From contig NW_014040772.1 in the NCBI RefSeq assembly GCF_000143105.1, positions 1,057,148 to 1,121,147 on the forward strand: a stretch of DNA of 64,000 bases, in the 5' to 3' direction. The stretch comes from Grosmannia clavigera kw1407. Its lineage: Eukaryota; Ascomycota; Sordariomycetes; Ophiostomatales; Ophiostomataceae. Within the stretch, counting starts at the first letter, position 1. Every line of letters starts with the position of its first letter. This document shows, one piece after another, positions 43,000-55,745 of the stretch. The notes below the pieces were generated by a model. The model did not search any database. It had not been told where the DNA came from and saw only the letters and a list, made by a program, of their open reading frames with translations. The position numbers and the translations under genes are program-made.

Positions 43000-43989
43000 C
43001 TAGGCCATCTCAGCAGCGAGATACTCGCGCAGCTTCTGCAGAGCCTTGTAACGATGGGAGATGGTATTCTTTTGTTCCTTGTCCATCTCGGCGTAGCTGT
43101 TGATGGGGGTCAGCAAGAGAGAAAACAACTCGACAAGAATCAGAGGACAGGAGGGTCTCACGTCTTTCCCTCGTACTCAAAGATTGGATCCCAACCTGAG
43201 GGTGTCAGTTAGCTAGACCAAGACGTCGGAGAAGAAGAGGAGGGTCGGCTTATGGACGCACCGAAGTTGGCTGGGCCGCGAGCCGGGACAATCTTGCCCT
43301 GTCTGACATCAGCAGAGATGACTAATGTGGAAAGTAGAGGGGGGGTGAGAACAGACATCGGTGACGCCCTGGAAGAGCATGGGTTCGTGGCCAGGGCCCT
43401 TGCTCAGCGCAAAAGTGCACACGGCCTGGGCAGACTTGTCTTCGTGGCCGGCCAGCAGCTTGTTAAGCCCGTCGTGGCCGAGACTTGTCATGAACCATTT
43501 TCTGGGGGGGCGAGTGAGCGGACGTGCTGGCGAGACGGCTGGATGGGAGGACCTACATATACGGTCCCGGCAGTCCGTTGAGGGCATTGAAGCACAGGCA
43601 GGTGTCTTCGACGAGGACGGGGCCTTGAATCTGGGAGTGTTAGTGTGAGGGAGACGGAAGAAGGAAAACAAGAAGCATGAAGAGGTGTATAGCCAAAAGG
43701 AGGCGAATAAAAAGAGCAAAATGAACAGACAGAACAGAAGAAAAGAAAAACAGAAAGCATGCCAAAGACATACTATCTCGACGGCACGGCGACACTTGTC
43801 CAGCGTGACCTCCTCCTTGGAGGCTGCCTGAATCTCGAGCAGGTCGATGCTGCGCGAGGTCACCGTGATGGGAAGCGGCACAGACGACGACGATGACGAC
43901 GACGCGGGCTGCTCTAGAATGGCGCGGACCTCGGCCAGCTTGTTGGCATTGCCAGTGACGAAATGAAGGACGGTGGTGGGAGAAGCCAT
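43000..43989 (-). CDS. HAM1: inosine triphosphate pyrophosphatase (HAM1/ITPA)
   Basis: From the ATG at 43989 to TAG at 43000-43002, with several introns; about 200 aa. The phosphate-binding motif is VTGNANKLAEVRAIL, followed by SIDLLEIQAASKEEVTLDK. A Ser run (about seven) sits in the loop before P-L-P-I-T-V. Next exons give LVEDTCLCFNALNGLPGPYI and KWFMTSLGHDGLNKLLAGHE, then Q-A-V-C-T-F-A-L-S and F-Q-G-V-T-D, G-K-I-V-P-A-R-G-P-A-N-F-G-W-D-P-I-F, and the end S-H-R-Y-K-A-L-Q-K-L. The enzyme hydrolyses ITP, dITP and XTP to monophosphates, keeping deaminated purines out of nucleic acids. It is convergent with the deubiquitinase, 200 bp apart. Confidence 0.95.
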
Positions 43990-44322
43990 CGTGCGTTGGG
44001 CGTGGTCGTTGTCGGCAGATTCAGCAAGCCAGCTCTGCCATAGAGTTGAGTTTGGCTCTAGCCTTGGCGGGGCTCTTTCTCCGCTATCGAGCGGCATGAT
44101 TTTCACAAATCAGGTGCCCTGTACTCCGTATTCCCTTAGACACATGCTATCCTTTTCCTTTGTGATAATCAACCTGCAAGACTGCCGCGTAAACACTTTT
44201 GAAAACAACAAGACTGAACAATAACCCCTCCCCCAAATCGTCTAATAAATATAAGATCCTGCCCAGGACTCCGTCGCGCGCAACAATGCCGTGTCGATAT
44301 GCCACCCCTTGTCCCCCGGCCA
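43990..44322. other. intergenic: ITPase promoter and Fap7 3' region
   Basis: About 330 bp between two minus-strand genes. One exact TACTCCGTA copy at 44122-44130, about 130 bp upstream of the ITPase start codon. Confidence 0.5.
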
Positions 44323-44970
44323 TCATGCCTTTTGCTCCGATTTGCTGCTCGGCAGCGGCAGGTCGTTGTCCTTGTACCACTGCTGGGCCCAGGCGACGAT
44401 GCGGTCGACGTTGGACTCCATGTCCTCGACCGTGTTGGACTGCAGCGTGACCACCATCTCGGGCGGGAAAGCCTCGTGGGCCTCCTGTAGGAGGACTTGC
44501 ATGATCTCCGCGTCAATGTTCTCCTGCATCTTCTTTTCGGGGTATTTTCTGCGCGTGTCAGCGATTGACCATCGGCATCGCCACAAAGCCACCTACCTCT
44601 CGGCCAGCCGGTCGTAGAGCGACGTCGTGTCGGCCGTCAGCACAACCACCAGGTCGATCCAACCAGTCGGAAAGAGGTCGCAGGCATGCCAGTCCAGCAG
44701 CACGCCGGCACCACGGCCATGCGGCACGTCGTCAGCCTCCAGCGCGTCTAGCAGCCGGTCCTCGTCCACTAGCCAGCTCTGGTACTCGGCATCCCAGCCG
44801 TCGTGGCAGTCGCGGTCTCGCACCAGCTCGTTGATCGACACGTGACGCAGCCCCGCCGCCTGGCCGCCCACAGAAGCTACCACTGCTTCGCAGTGCGTCG
44901 TCTTGCCCGTTCCAGGCGTCCCCGTCACCACAATGTTCGGCCGCGTCCGCTTGGACTGGGGAGCCGCCAT
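44323..44970 (-). CDS. FAP7: adenylate kinase 6 / Fap7 (small-subunit maturation ATPase)
   Basis: Two exons from the ATG at 44970 (a GTG at 45003 is rejected) to TGA at 44323-44325, about 198 aa. Walker A is TGTPGTGKTTHCEA, followed by H-V-S-I-N-E-L-V-R-D-R. The NMP-bind-like part has YQSWLVDEDRLLDALE and LLDWHACDLFPTGWIDLVVV; the LID region is T-T-S-L-Y-D-R-L-A-E-R, and the second exon starts KYPEKKMQENIDAEIMQVL. Compared with ordinary adenylate kinases it lacks a long LID, as in AK6/Fap7. Fap7 binds Rps14 and drives late cleavage of 20S pre-rRNA in 40S maturation. A single intron of about 45 nt separates the two parts. Confidence 0.94.
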
Positions 44971-45868
44971 CGCCAAGGTCGAAAAGGAAATGGACACACA
45001 CACGTCGCTTCGTCAGTCGCTAGATCAGTCGTCAAAAGGTGCTCTCCAGGTGCGCTGTTGTGGCTGCTTTTTACAGAGAGAGCTCGCTGCTGCTCCGCAG
45101 AATTTTTTGCTCCTTGGGCAATAGCTTTAAAGCCTGTGCAATCACGTGCATCACCAATCATCAAAACCACCCATTTCAACGCTTCGTCGTCAAAGGTTCA
45201 CATTTTCATACCCCTCGCTCGTCTGACAAGAGAACATCCGTCGTTCCAACGCCATTCCAAAAAGTCCCTTCTGCTATGCGTTGTCGTGTATTTCGCTGCC
45301 TTGCTGCCATTTCCATGCCAGCTTCGACTGCGCATCTCTCTGCTGCTCTCTCTCGGGACGCTTTCTCTTCGTTCTAGTCACTGCCAAACAGATTCGCTCC
45401 CCTTTCATGATGCGTTCCAAAAACAACAACACAAAAGTGGTAGCCTGAACAGAAAGACAGCGCGAACGGGGAGCCGGATATGATATGGGCGAAGTCGAAC
45501 CCGTACTCGTAAGCAAAATTACAGCTGGTCCCCTTCCTTCAAAATGTGCACATGCAAACAGTAATATCGAGCAGAGAATAGAGAAAGGGGAAAGGGGTAA
45601 AGAGAGGGGGGAAAGAACATTAGGGCTGCCATACAACCATATCGCGTTCTCGTCTGTCTCATCATCGTACACGGCCGCCTCTCGACTGCCCTTTATCGCC
45701 GCCCTTGGAAGCTGTCGCACGAGCGAGAAAGCGGGCGAAACGAACGTCCTAGCCAGGTCGCCTCCGATTCTCCCGCACGTTCTCGTCAATTGAGCCAAGC
45801 AAACCCGTCCCTGGCGATTCTGGCAGTCGCCCGAGACTCAACCGTGACCGTGGCCCTTCGGCTGCCCA
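44971..45868. other. intergenic: Fap7 promoter and myosin 3' region
   Basis: About 900 bp. Pyrimidine-rich near 45330-45370; no gene recognised. A G/A-rich run at 45575-45620 is probably in the myosin 3' untranslated part. Confidence 0.5.
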
Positions 45869-48800
45869 CTAGGCGCTGGCCTCAATGGCCTTGACCTCTT
45901 CGTCCATCTCTGTCAGCTCCGCCTGCTCGTAGTCTAGCTCCTGCTTTTCTTGCTGCGCAATTGCTTGCGCCGAAACGATTTCTGCCAACCGCTTGAGTCT
46001 CGGCGTTTGGAGCCCTGCGAAACATCTGTTAGCCTGTCTGCACAAACGGGATCCGACGGCGAGCATGACCACTTACAAGACGGTGTGTACGTCTCCAGGG
46101 CTGTGATCACACGCGGTTCGGCAATCTCGTATGGCCCGCTGTCATCCATATCGACAGCTTGTAGCAGCAACACGTCGCCCTTCTCGTTGACCTTGGAGGC
46201 AACCGCCTTCATGATCTCGCCGTTGATGGGCTGCTCGTAGTCTGCCACTAGATACTGGTTTAGCAGCTTCTGGATCTGGTTGGGCGAGAGCCTAGTTGTT
46301 GCCCGTCAGTTCACTGTTGTTGCACGTCTGCAATTGGTCACGGGACAACTCACATCCAACAGATATCCTGGATAATCTCGATATCGTTCAGCGTCGCCTT
46401 CTTCAGCTGCAGCAGCTTGGTCGCTTGCTGTGAGATAGTTAAGTTAGCACATACTCGGCATCTCCAGACGAGAACGTCGAAGCTTACCATCAGGTGCTCC
46501 AGCTGGAGCGTGCCCTCCGGCATATCGTGGCTCTTGCACCACTCCTCGATACGGGTGATGTTGTAGTTGATTTGCAGGCCACGCTTCCATGACAGGAAGT
46601 TGCGGCGCATCAACAGGTCGTTGAAGGCAGTCACGCCGACCAGGCGCAGCAGCTCCGTCACCGTCTGGGTGATGATCGAGTCCTCCAGATAGTAGGCCTT
46701 CATCGCACGGTACACGCTGTTCAGCAGGCTAAGCAGGTTGTCCATGCTGTAGGCCGGCGTGCTGTTGGACTGCAGCAGCTTGCCCAGGAACCGGTTGTTC
46801 TCGTTCGTAACGAAGCCAGGAAGCGACTGCGACTCGATGATCGCCGGGATGATCATCTTCTGCAGCTTCTTCTTCAGCACCTTCATCCACGTGTGGTAGA
46901 TGTTGAACTCGAGGCTTTCAAGATCGTGCTTGACAATCTCCAGGAGACGGTCATACTCGTAGTTGTCCGTCTTTTGCTGTTCATACCAGTCTTCCGCCAG
47001 GAACACAAACGAGAGCATCTCGTGCACGTTGGACAGCCAGAACGCCCCAGGGTTGATCGCATCCTCGCCCTCGTGCTGCATCACCTCCTGCTGGACCGAC
47101 TGCATCACGTTGGCCAGGAACCGCTCCGACTCCTTGACGAACCCGTTGTTCCACATCTCCGACGTTACCAGGTTGATCAGGTACGACGGGAAGAGCACCT
47201 CCTTGTCCGACGGCGGCGGCGTCGAGTTCGGCGACGGGATCTTCAGGTTGCGGATCAGGCCCAGCGTCACCTCGTCGTTGAGAGAGTCCTCGTCCGCCAG
47301 CAGGCTCTCGAGCTCCAGCTCCACGTTGTCCACGCCAGGAAGAACCTGCCGACCCGCCACCGCCATCGACACCGGCCGTGGGTTGTAGGCCATGCTGTAC
47401 CGGTCAAGTGGCTCTGCGCCGGCGCTGCGACGCTTGGACGGCTTCTTGGAGGCCACCAGGTTGATTAGTCCGTTGGCAATGCCGTTGACGCCGTTGGCTC
47501 CGTTGGCCAGGTCGCCCGCACCGCCGATCAAAGGAGCAGAACGGCGCGCCTCGTCGAGAGCATCCTGCATGTCGACGAGCTGCTGGCGCAGGTTGTTCTT
47601 CTCTGCCTCGGACCGTGTCACATCTTGTCGGGCAGTCTCCAGCTGGGCACTCGTTGCCCGCAGGGAATCTTTCAGATCCTGCTCCTCCTTCTGCATCCGC
47701 TTGACATTCGCCGTTGACTCCTCGAAGCTGTGCTGTAGCTTCTTCATCTCGTCCTCCATCTGTGCCAGGCGTGCCGCCGTAATACCGGCCTGGTTGGCCT
47801 CTGTCTGCAGCTCCTTTGTCTTCTGCTCGAGGTCCTTGTGGCGTGTCTGCCACGACTTGATTTGACCCTGGTAGCTCTCCACCTGGGTCTTGAGCTCCTT
47901 GTTCTGTGCCTTGATTGTGCCCAATGACTGTGTTAGCTCGACGACCTTGTTCTCCAGCTTGTACGAAATCTGCTTCAGATCGCGTGCCTCCTCGCGCATC
48001 GTCTTGTAGCCACGGCGTGCGGTCAGACCGCGCCACACACTCTGAATAAGAACAACCTTTTTGCGATACGAGTTCCAGGTGCGCTTTGCCGCGCGCGAGC
48101 GCCACAGGCGTTGGAGAAGCAGGGCTGCGTTGCCTAGTCGTGTCTCCATGATCTCCTTGCGCCGTAGGTAGCCCTTGAAGGCCGCCTGGGCAAGGACAAC
48201 GTCGGCACGAATGCGCAAGAACTCCCGGCGCTGCTTCTGACCGCGCCACACACGCTGAATCGTAGTAGCAGCATTAACGGTGCGCAGTTCCTGGGCATGC
48301 TGCCTTGAAGAGTACGCACGAGCAACTGCCTGGAGTCGGATGATAGCCTCCCGAGCGGCCAGGTAACGGTGGCGATAGTATTTGGCGCGTAGGTTCTTCT
48401 GGATCATCACGGCACAAGCGTTGAGCCGCGTAGTCCGCAGGTTCTCGAGGAACGCCAGCATACCGGCGCGGAAGAAGATCTTGGTTAGACCCAGCTGGTA
48501 CTTGTCAACACCCTTTCCAGTTTTTGCACCGAGAGCCTTTGTGAGGATGGCGTCGGCCATCTGGCGGATCTCTGACGTCCACTGGGACGAGTGCACGAGC
48601 ATGTAGTACCGCAAAGCAAACTCTTCGTACGTCCATCGAGTCGGGTAACCGGCAGTGCTGATACGGACGGTCTCGAGCACACCACAAGCCCGCAGCTGGC
48701 TCAGCACCATGGGTCCCTCGAACATCCAAGCCTCCTTGGCCTCGTTGGGCTTAATACAGCGGATATAGTGCACGTCAGTGTTGTTGATGGTGCTCATGAG

Positions 48801-50913
48801 CTCAATCAGCGAGGTTCGGAATATACCGCCAAGAGTCGGCTTGCGGTTAACAGCGACACCTATGCGACGGCCGGCAGTCGGCTTGACCGCCGTCGTAGCC
48901 GAAGCAAGATCCTTCTCGCGCACTGCAGAGGCAGCATCTAGCACAAAGCGGAGGAAGTCGTTAGTGGAGGCCCGCAGGACGGCAAGATGCTCGTCGGGAA
49001 CAGTATCGCGGTTCTTGTCGATGAATCCATCGGACTCGTATGTAACGTCAATGGCGTAATGACAGACGGTGAAGGATGACTTCCCAAACCGAGGCTTCTT
49101 GTAGAACTTGTTCTTGTCAGGTGCGAAGTTCTGGTGCAGCTTCAGAACAAGTTGCTCATCGGAACCCATGGGCAGTCGAGACTCTTCGTCCAGCAGAGAC
49201 AAAATACCCATGCGACCCTCAATCAAATCAATACAGGGCTGGTTGTCCGAGAAGTCAATGAAAGTCCAGTCAATCTTTTCCCGCAGATATTCTTCCTGCT
49301 CGAGCTTGAAGACATGCTGGTTGAACTCCTGCTGCAGCTTCTCGTTTGCGTAGTTGATACAAAACTGCTCGAAGGAGTTTTTTGCAAAATGCTCAAAGCC
49401 GTAGATATCGAGCACACCAATGAAGGAATGCACGCGGTTTAGCACCTCTTCGGTGGCCAGACTGTTGTTGATTACCTCAACAAGCCAGTCAAACATGCTT
49501 GAGTAGATAAACTTGGCAACCGAGTCTCGCACAACAAAAGCCTGGGCTGTGGACAAGTTGGAGATGATCTTGTCACCACGCGTAACAAGCTGCTTCTTGA
49601 CAATCCAGCGAGCAAACTCAGGCGCATCAATACCGAGGATCGAACAAGCACGCTCCAGCGACGGTTCGTCGGCTGCCAGGACGGCCTCAGTTCTGGTCTG
49701 ACCGATCTTGACGTTGCCGAGATGCAACAGACCGGCCAGAAGCTTGAAAATGCCGTCTTGCTGTTCCTCATTTATACCGATGGTCTTGAGAGAGGCCTTG
49801 GTAGCAAAGAACTCGGCCTTATCGTCGACACCGTCAATAATTGGGGTGTTGCCTTGGTTGAGGTATTCAAACTGCTCGACTGGGAGAATGTCTAGCTCCT
49901 TCCGCTCCTGCTCTGAAATACCAGCCACCATCTGGTAGAAGATATGGTAGTTGCGCTCCTTGAGGGGCTGGAAGACGAGACGCGACCGTTCTAGCAGGTA
50001 TGTGCGGATCTTGGCACCGATGATGTTGGTATTGTCGTCAAACAAGATTTCAATGTATTTACCGAAACGGGACGAGTTGTCGTTTCGGGTGGTCTTGGCG
50101 TTACCAAAAGCTTCCATAATCGGATTGGTTGCCAGGATCTGTTCTTCGGTCTCGCTCATGGCCTCCGACTTCTTCGAGCGAGAGCCCGGGTTTTTGGGCG
50201 ATTCGCGAGTTGCAAAGTAGCGCATGATATATTTGGCGCTCACGGTCTTTCCGGCACCAGACTCACCGGAGACGACGACGGTCTGGTTCTTGTTATCCCG
50301 GATCATGTCCATAAAGGCCTCCTCGGCAATGGCAAACAAATGTGGTGCCTGGGTTGCGCGCTGCTTGCCGGCATAGACCTGTACCATGCCCGGTACATAG
50401 AGGGAGTCGACACGTGCGAAAGGGTTCGTTGCTATTAAGACGATTCCAGAGTATGTGTAGATCTCCTTTTGGGCATATCGGAGTCTGATGGCTTGCAGGA
50501 CTGGAGAGCACAGGGTGATCAGTTAGCGGGATGTGACAAGGAAAGAGGCCAAGAGCATTCCTATGCATCACAACATACCAGCAGGCTCGTTCAAATGTGA
50601 TAGGTTTGTCAAGTCGTCGCTGGCCTCGAGCATAGCCGGGTTCATCAGCGGCGGAAGAGAGGGGTCACTGCCTTTATGGAGAGCCTCTGCAGTGACCTCA
50701 ATCCTTTTCGTCTGAGACCACGTCTGTCAGTACAAGTCTCCCCATGTTATTCCACCGGGAAACTGTTCCCAAGCTTACCTCGCCATTGTCGAGCCTGAAC
50801 TCCAGGACGACCTTGTTGCCCTGCACATCCTTCTTGATGACCTCGGAGGGCACCCAGCCCTCTGTGACATCAGGTTGCCATGCCCGTGTTCCAACATCGT
50901 AAGTCTCCGCCAT
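45869..50913 (-). CDS. MYO2: class V myosin heavy chain (Myo2/MyoE type)
   Basis: From the ATG at 50913 to TAG at 45869-45871, at least five introns, about 1,590 aa. The N-terminal SH3-like part starts MAETYDVGTRAWQPDVTEGW. The motor domain carries GESGAGKTVSAKYIMRYFA (P-loop), NDNSSRFGKYIEI (switch I), VLDIYGFEHFAKNSFEQFCI (switch II) and the actin-binding D-V-H-Y-I-R-C-I-K-P-N. Six IQ motifs follow (for example AVMIQKNLRAKYYRHR), then a coiled coil with heptads, then the DIL cargo-binding domain (about the last 400 residues) ending D-Y-E-Q-A-E-L-T-E-M-D-E-E-V. Class V myosin carries vesicles and organelles along actin cables to growing tips and is required for polarised growth. Length and domain order are canonical. 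Confidence 0.97.
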
Positions 50914-52817
50914 GATGGGTGGCAGGTAGAAGCGGCCGGCAGCCGGCGGGCAGTAATCGGTATGGCGTCGTTTGTAAAGGTCGAAGCAAGGACACCGAGT
51001 CCGACGCGATGAGACGAGCCCAACGGGCCAGTTAGTTCAAAAAGGGGCTCAACTGGAAGTTGCCGCAAACTGCCAAGCGGTGAACGGCAGTTTCTGGGAG
51101 AGCGTTTTCTGGGCCGAGAATACGGTCAAGAGAGGGTTTCTTCCAGAAGGCCGCCAGAGATGACGAGAAACAAGCAAATATGCTCTTGTGGAAGGGAGCT
51201 GGAAGACGGGAGGGACGTAGGAAGTAGGAAAAGTAAGGAATTACTATGTAGGGGCAAGCCTACTATAGGTGCGGAAAGGGGAGGCGCTATCGGCGATAGG
51301 GGGACCCTATATGAGAAGACATCAAAGTGAAGGGTCGAAAGGTAGGAAGACAAGCGAAAGGATCGAAACCGTTGGGCAGATAAGACGGGAACAGGCGGGG
51401 ATTGTATGGAAGCTGAGAATTGGAGAAGAAACAAAAGCAGTAAACGGGGAGAGCAAAACGCTCTGCTGGGTTGGCCTCTGTTTTGTTGTTGATGAATGGC
51501 TGGTAGAGAACGAGGGCTAATTCATTGACAAGACGCGAACACCGGCGTGTCGTCCCTTCCCTGCCTGTAGCGGATTTTTTTCTAGGGGAGGGGGGGTAGC
51601 TCTACGGAGTATTCCCTACCAGAAAGAGGGGCGATCCTGCCGCCAAATGCATGTACACGGTAAAAATCGCTCTTAATGTCTACGGGGTATGTACTATACC
51701 GGATATTAGACTAACAGGGATGTAAGGATTCCACATGCTCCCGCCATCGCCGTATGGCAGTTCAGCCACACGACCACGCGTGTCGGGACTTGCGCATACG
51801 TGTTGCCTTCACGCTGCCTGACTGCAGGTACGCAGACCATTTGATACGCTGCGGCTTCGTACCGGGTTCCACTGCCGGTATAGAATGCAGGAATACCCAA
51901 TGCTGCAGATGGTCAAAGGCATCAGTGCAACACATCTATAAGCATATCCGGTCCTCTTAAATGCATTTATCGAATACGCCGTATCTTGCGCTTCGTATAA
52001 GACAAGTGGCGTGAAATATGGCTTTTTTTCCAGGTTCCGTACTCTGTACTTCGTACGGAGTACACGTTTGGCCAGCCCCCTATTTAGGCCACCTTACTTT
52101 AAGTGGTTCTCAGAATCGAAACATGCAAACTACTGCTTAAACCGCCCCAAGCTTGGGTTGACAAGCGGTGAAACAGGGGTATAGTCGGACGGAAATCCTG
52201 TTCGGAGTACAAGTTCCCAAAACTCCTTCAACTTGCCTTCAGCTCCGGTCCGGGCAAGCTTGCTGCCTTTTTAGTCAATTTACGTTCTTTTTCGTCTTTC
52301 GCAATTTCGGGCCAGCTTATGGTGGAGTATCGCTTCGGATCTCCCCTTGTCTCCATTGTGCAATCTACTCGTACCAGGAAGAGTGACTAGGCAAGGCAAT
52401 GGTCGTTTCAAGACAGGGGCGTCGGAAAATACCAGTGCCAACAGTAAGGTTAAACGGTGAAGAAACAGCCGCGGATGGTTCAGTCACAACTCGTCGCCGA
52501 CACCGCCATAAGTGAAAAAGCATTGCTCCATTTTCTTCACCGCCTATCCACTACGCTGTCCATTGTTGAATATCTGTACCTACTAAAAAAAAGGAAAACA
52601 CCGCATTCACCGTAGGCCCTGTACGGAGTACATGTAGCTAGTTTTTGTTTGTCCATCCATGTTGAAAGATTGAAGACCAGTCCAAATGCAAAAACAAGAC
52701 GCCTTTCATATTATTTATATCCTTTTCTTTATCCCGATATGGTTAAAGAGTTCCCTGTGTTGTTTGCCCCGCCATGCTGGGAGATGAGTGCCGCAATGCA
52801 TGAGCCGGCACAAATCC
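50914..52817. other. intergenic: myosin promoter and PGDH 3' region, 1.9 kb
   Basis: Three exact TACGGAGTA copies at 51603-51611, 52054-52062 and 52622-52630, the densest set in the window. The copy at 52054 lies in a GTAC-rich inverted-repeat-like context (CCGTACTCTGTACTTCGTAC). No protein-coding frame with family resemblance. Confidence 0.55.
52054..52630 (+). repeat. two copies of the TACGGAGTA intergenic motif
   Basis: Exact 9-mers at 52054-52062 and 52622-52630, both flanked by GTAC-forming bases on each side (GTACGGAGTAC). Part of the window-wide set; function unknown. Confidence 0.8.
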
Positions 52818-54524
52818 CTAATAAAGCACCCGCGTCAAGATGCGGGCTTCGTTGCGTTAGTACTCTGCCCAACCTCATAGCGCGTTTTGGGGGTCGACTT
52901 ACAGCTGAGAGCTTCCAGATTGTCGGTGATCTCCTTTAGGTCGCTGGGCTTGACGTCACTGATGTCGGCCATCAGGTATGCGGTCTGATGAGAGTATGGT
53001 TAGCACCACTAATACAAGGGCCGAGGTAACGTAGTTGAGCTGAAAAGACTTACATCGCCCTTGCTGTCGGTGATCTGCTTGTCGACGTTGTGGTTGCCTA
53101 GAATTTCGTTGACACGGCGCAAAACACCCGGCACGTTGCGATGGACGTAGATAACCTAAGGAGAAGGGGGTAGTTAGCACAGGCAAACCTGTCGATATAG
53201 GACGTCAGTCGTCAGACATACCCGGGCGTGGTTTGGCTCGTCGAGCGTCAGCGAGCGCATGTTCACCTCCGGCAGGTTGACGCTGCCGAGGGTGACGCCC
53301 TGGTTGATGTACCGCACAAGAGCATCGCCGACTGCAAGGAAAGTTAGCGTAGTTCTCGACACAGGCACCAAACCACACAGTCTCTGAATGTCTCTCACCT
53401 TCGACACCGATCGCCCGCTGGGCCTCCTCCGTGCTGCCGCCAATGTGCGGCGTCAAGATGACGTTCTTGAGTCCGCGCAGCTGGTCACCAAAGTCGGGGT
53501 TCAGCTTGCCGTTAAAGTAGTCGCCGTTGGCGGCGGGCTCCTGGGGGTAGACGTCTAAGCCGGCGCCGGCTAGCTTGCCAGAGCGCAGGGCCTCGACGAG
53601 GGCGGGAATGTCGACAACGGTGCCGCGGCTGGCGTTGAGCAGGTAGGCGCCCTTCTTCATCTGGGCCAGCTGGGCGGGCCCGATCATGTTGCGGGTATCC
53701 GCGGTCGCAGGCACGTGCAGGGTGACAAAGTCGGCCTCGCCAAGCAGGTCGGCGAGAGTGGGCACCTGGCGGGCCTTGCCAAGGGCCATCAGGGTGACGA
53801 TGTCGTAGTAGATGACGGACATGCCCATAGACTCGGCCAAGACGGACAGCTGCGAGCCGATGTGGCCGTAGCCGACAATGCCCAGGGTCTTGCCGCGGAT
53901 CTCCCAGCAGCGACTGCTCACCTTGTTCCAGGTGCCGCGGTGCATTTCGGAAGAGCGGTCGCTCAGCTGGCGCGCCAGGATGATGATCCAGCCGATCATC
54001 AGCTCGGCCACGGAGCGCGAGTTGGCAAAGGGCGAGTTAAAGACGGCGATGCCGTTGCGGGCGGCATAGTCGAGGTCGACTTGGTTGGTGCCGATGCAGA
54101 AGCAGCCGACAACGAGCAGATGCTTGGCCTCCCGCAACACCTTCTCCGTAAGCCGCGTCTTGGAGCGGATGCCGATGACATGCACATCGCGGATCTTGGC
54201 AATCAGCTCATCCTCGGACAGAGACGTCTTGAGGTGCTCCACCTGGTATCCCTGCTGCACCAGGATGTCACGTCCGCTCTCGTTGACGTTCTCGAGCAGC
54301 AAAATCTTGATGTCCGTCGTGTTAAACGGCTTGAGAGGCTTCACCACGCCGCCGGTGGTCGCTGGTGACCCTGCGCCCGCACCGAAGCTGCCCGGCACAT
54401 AGCCGCCGAAGCTGGAGGGAGGGGAGTGGAACGTGGCCGTGGGCGAGGTCGACACGATCCGGTTGTTGTCCACAGAGGTGGTCACGGCACCCGGCCGCCT
54501 GGCAATGTCTTGGGCTGAACTCAT
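52818..54524 (-). CDS. SER3: D-3-phosphoglycerate dehydrogenase (SER3/SER33)
   Basis: Four exons from the ATG at 54524 to TAG at 52818-52820. Residues 1 to about 65 are a Ser/Thr/Pro/Gly-rich leader. The catalytic core begins I-K-I-L-L-L-E-N-V-N-E-S-G and carries VGCFCIGTNQVDL, SVAELMIGWIIILARQL, the NAD-binding GKTLGIVGYGHIGSQLSVLA, LNASRGTVVDIPALVEAL, GAGLDVYPQEP and the catalytic His in LTPHIGGSTEEAQRAIG. The C-terminal ACT domain follows: V-H-R-N-V-P-G-V-L-R-R-V-N-E-I-L, then YLMADISDVKPSDLKEI. The last exon (15 bp after a CTAAC-type intron end) restores R-I-L-T-R-V-L-Y. The enzyme starts serine synthesis from 3-phosphoglycerate; the ACT domain usually binds serine for feedback inhibition. 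Confidence 0.96.
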
Positions 54525-55745
54525 TGTGCGTTTGCGTGTGGGTGTAGATGATGGGCCAATGGGCAACTTTCAGGTGTCAGAACAGAGCCTACGGGTGAGA
54601 TAGGTATAGAAGCTCAATCGGACAGTTGATTTTATGTTTGCAAAGCGTTGGCCCCAGTAGAAAGGGAGAGCGAAGACAGTTGTGATGTCAATGACACGGG
54701 TTTTTAAAGCGAATCATGAAAATGCTACGGCGGGGCCTCATGCCTGTCCTTTGACTCACACCTAATACACAGTCCGCTGTCGCTAGAGAATCTTACTGTA
54801 TGAGTACCAGTTTCAGTGCCCCGACGTTCGGAACGCTCCTGCTGTCCAGCCTAGAACGCCAATGAAAAATTTTCGCTCTTTTGCCCGCCAAAACCGTTTC
54901 GAGCAATGGTGGCACCAGCTATACAGCACCTGTAATATCTTTCGACTAGTAACGGAGCAAAGAAGCGCCAAAACTGACACCCGTTTCTCTGACTAAGATG
55001 CTTCCGACCACCTCATAGCTTTACCAGTAGTAGCTGCATGTGTTGCAATTTTGCCAGGTCGGCGCACCGGGCCCGTGATCAAAAGAGTCGACCTGTCACT
55101 TCTAACCCTGGTGCTGCCGCCCGTGCTCCTGGGAGGTCGGACCATTTCAAGTGCCAACTCAGAGAAACGTTGGTGCGCAGATCTTCAGCCTCACGAGCTT
55201 GCAACCAATGCAACCATCCTCAACAGCATGCGGAGAATGCCGGGACGGACGACAAACGGCAAGCGAATTGGCAAATGAGAGGAGATGGGATGACAAAGTA
55301 GAAAATAGACGAAATAGACAATATCCTGATTACAACAATGGCAGAGATTGAAGCAGGTTGTACGTTGCGTGGAAATCGAGTCAAGTTGAGATAAATATGC
55401 CCCATAGTCAAACCCACGATCCCCCTTTCTTCTTGTCACACAGTGGCCTCGACCAGTTTTTTATCTCGCAGATTATAACCTCGCATCACATTGCGGCTCG
55501 AACTGGCAGCTCCGCAGATGGCATGCCCGAGTGTGGCAAAGTGCAAACAAAAGAACAGGAGGAGAGAACGGAGGAGTGTATTCGGAGGGACTGCGCCAGC
55601 CGCGAAAGAGATGTCTGTGTCTCAGTGTCGCACAGCATTCCGTCCCTCTGACCCCTCTCTACCCCCCCATTGAGAAAACCGGAACCGAGAAAGCCAAAGG
55701 GCCAAGGGAGACGGTTATAAAGGGGAAAGAGCATTGCCCTGCCGT
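54525..55745. other. intergenic: PGDH promoter and NAP1 3' region
   Basis: About 1.2 kb with no recognised gene. Open frames up to about 97 codons on the plus strand (55358-55651) show no family similarity. Confidence 0.5.

Noticed and set aside
47404..48249. 281-codon minus-strand frame inside the myosin gene
   Set aside because: Shadow frame of the IQ/coiled-coil region of class V myosin.
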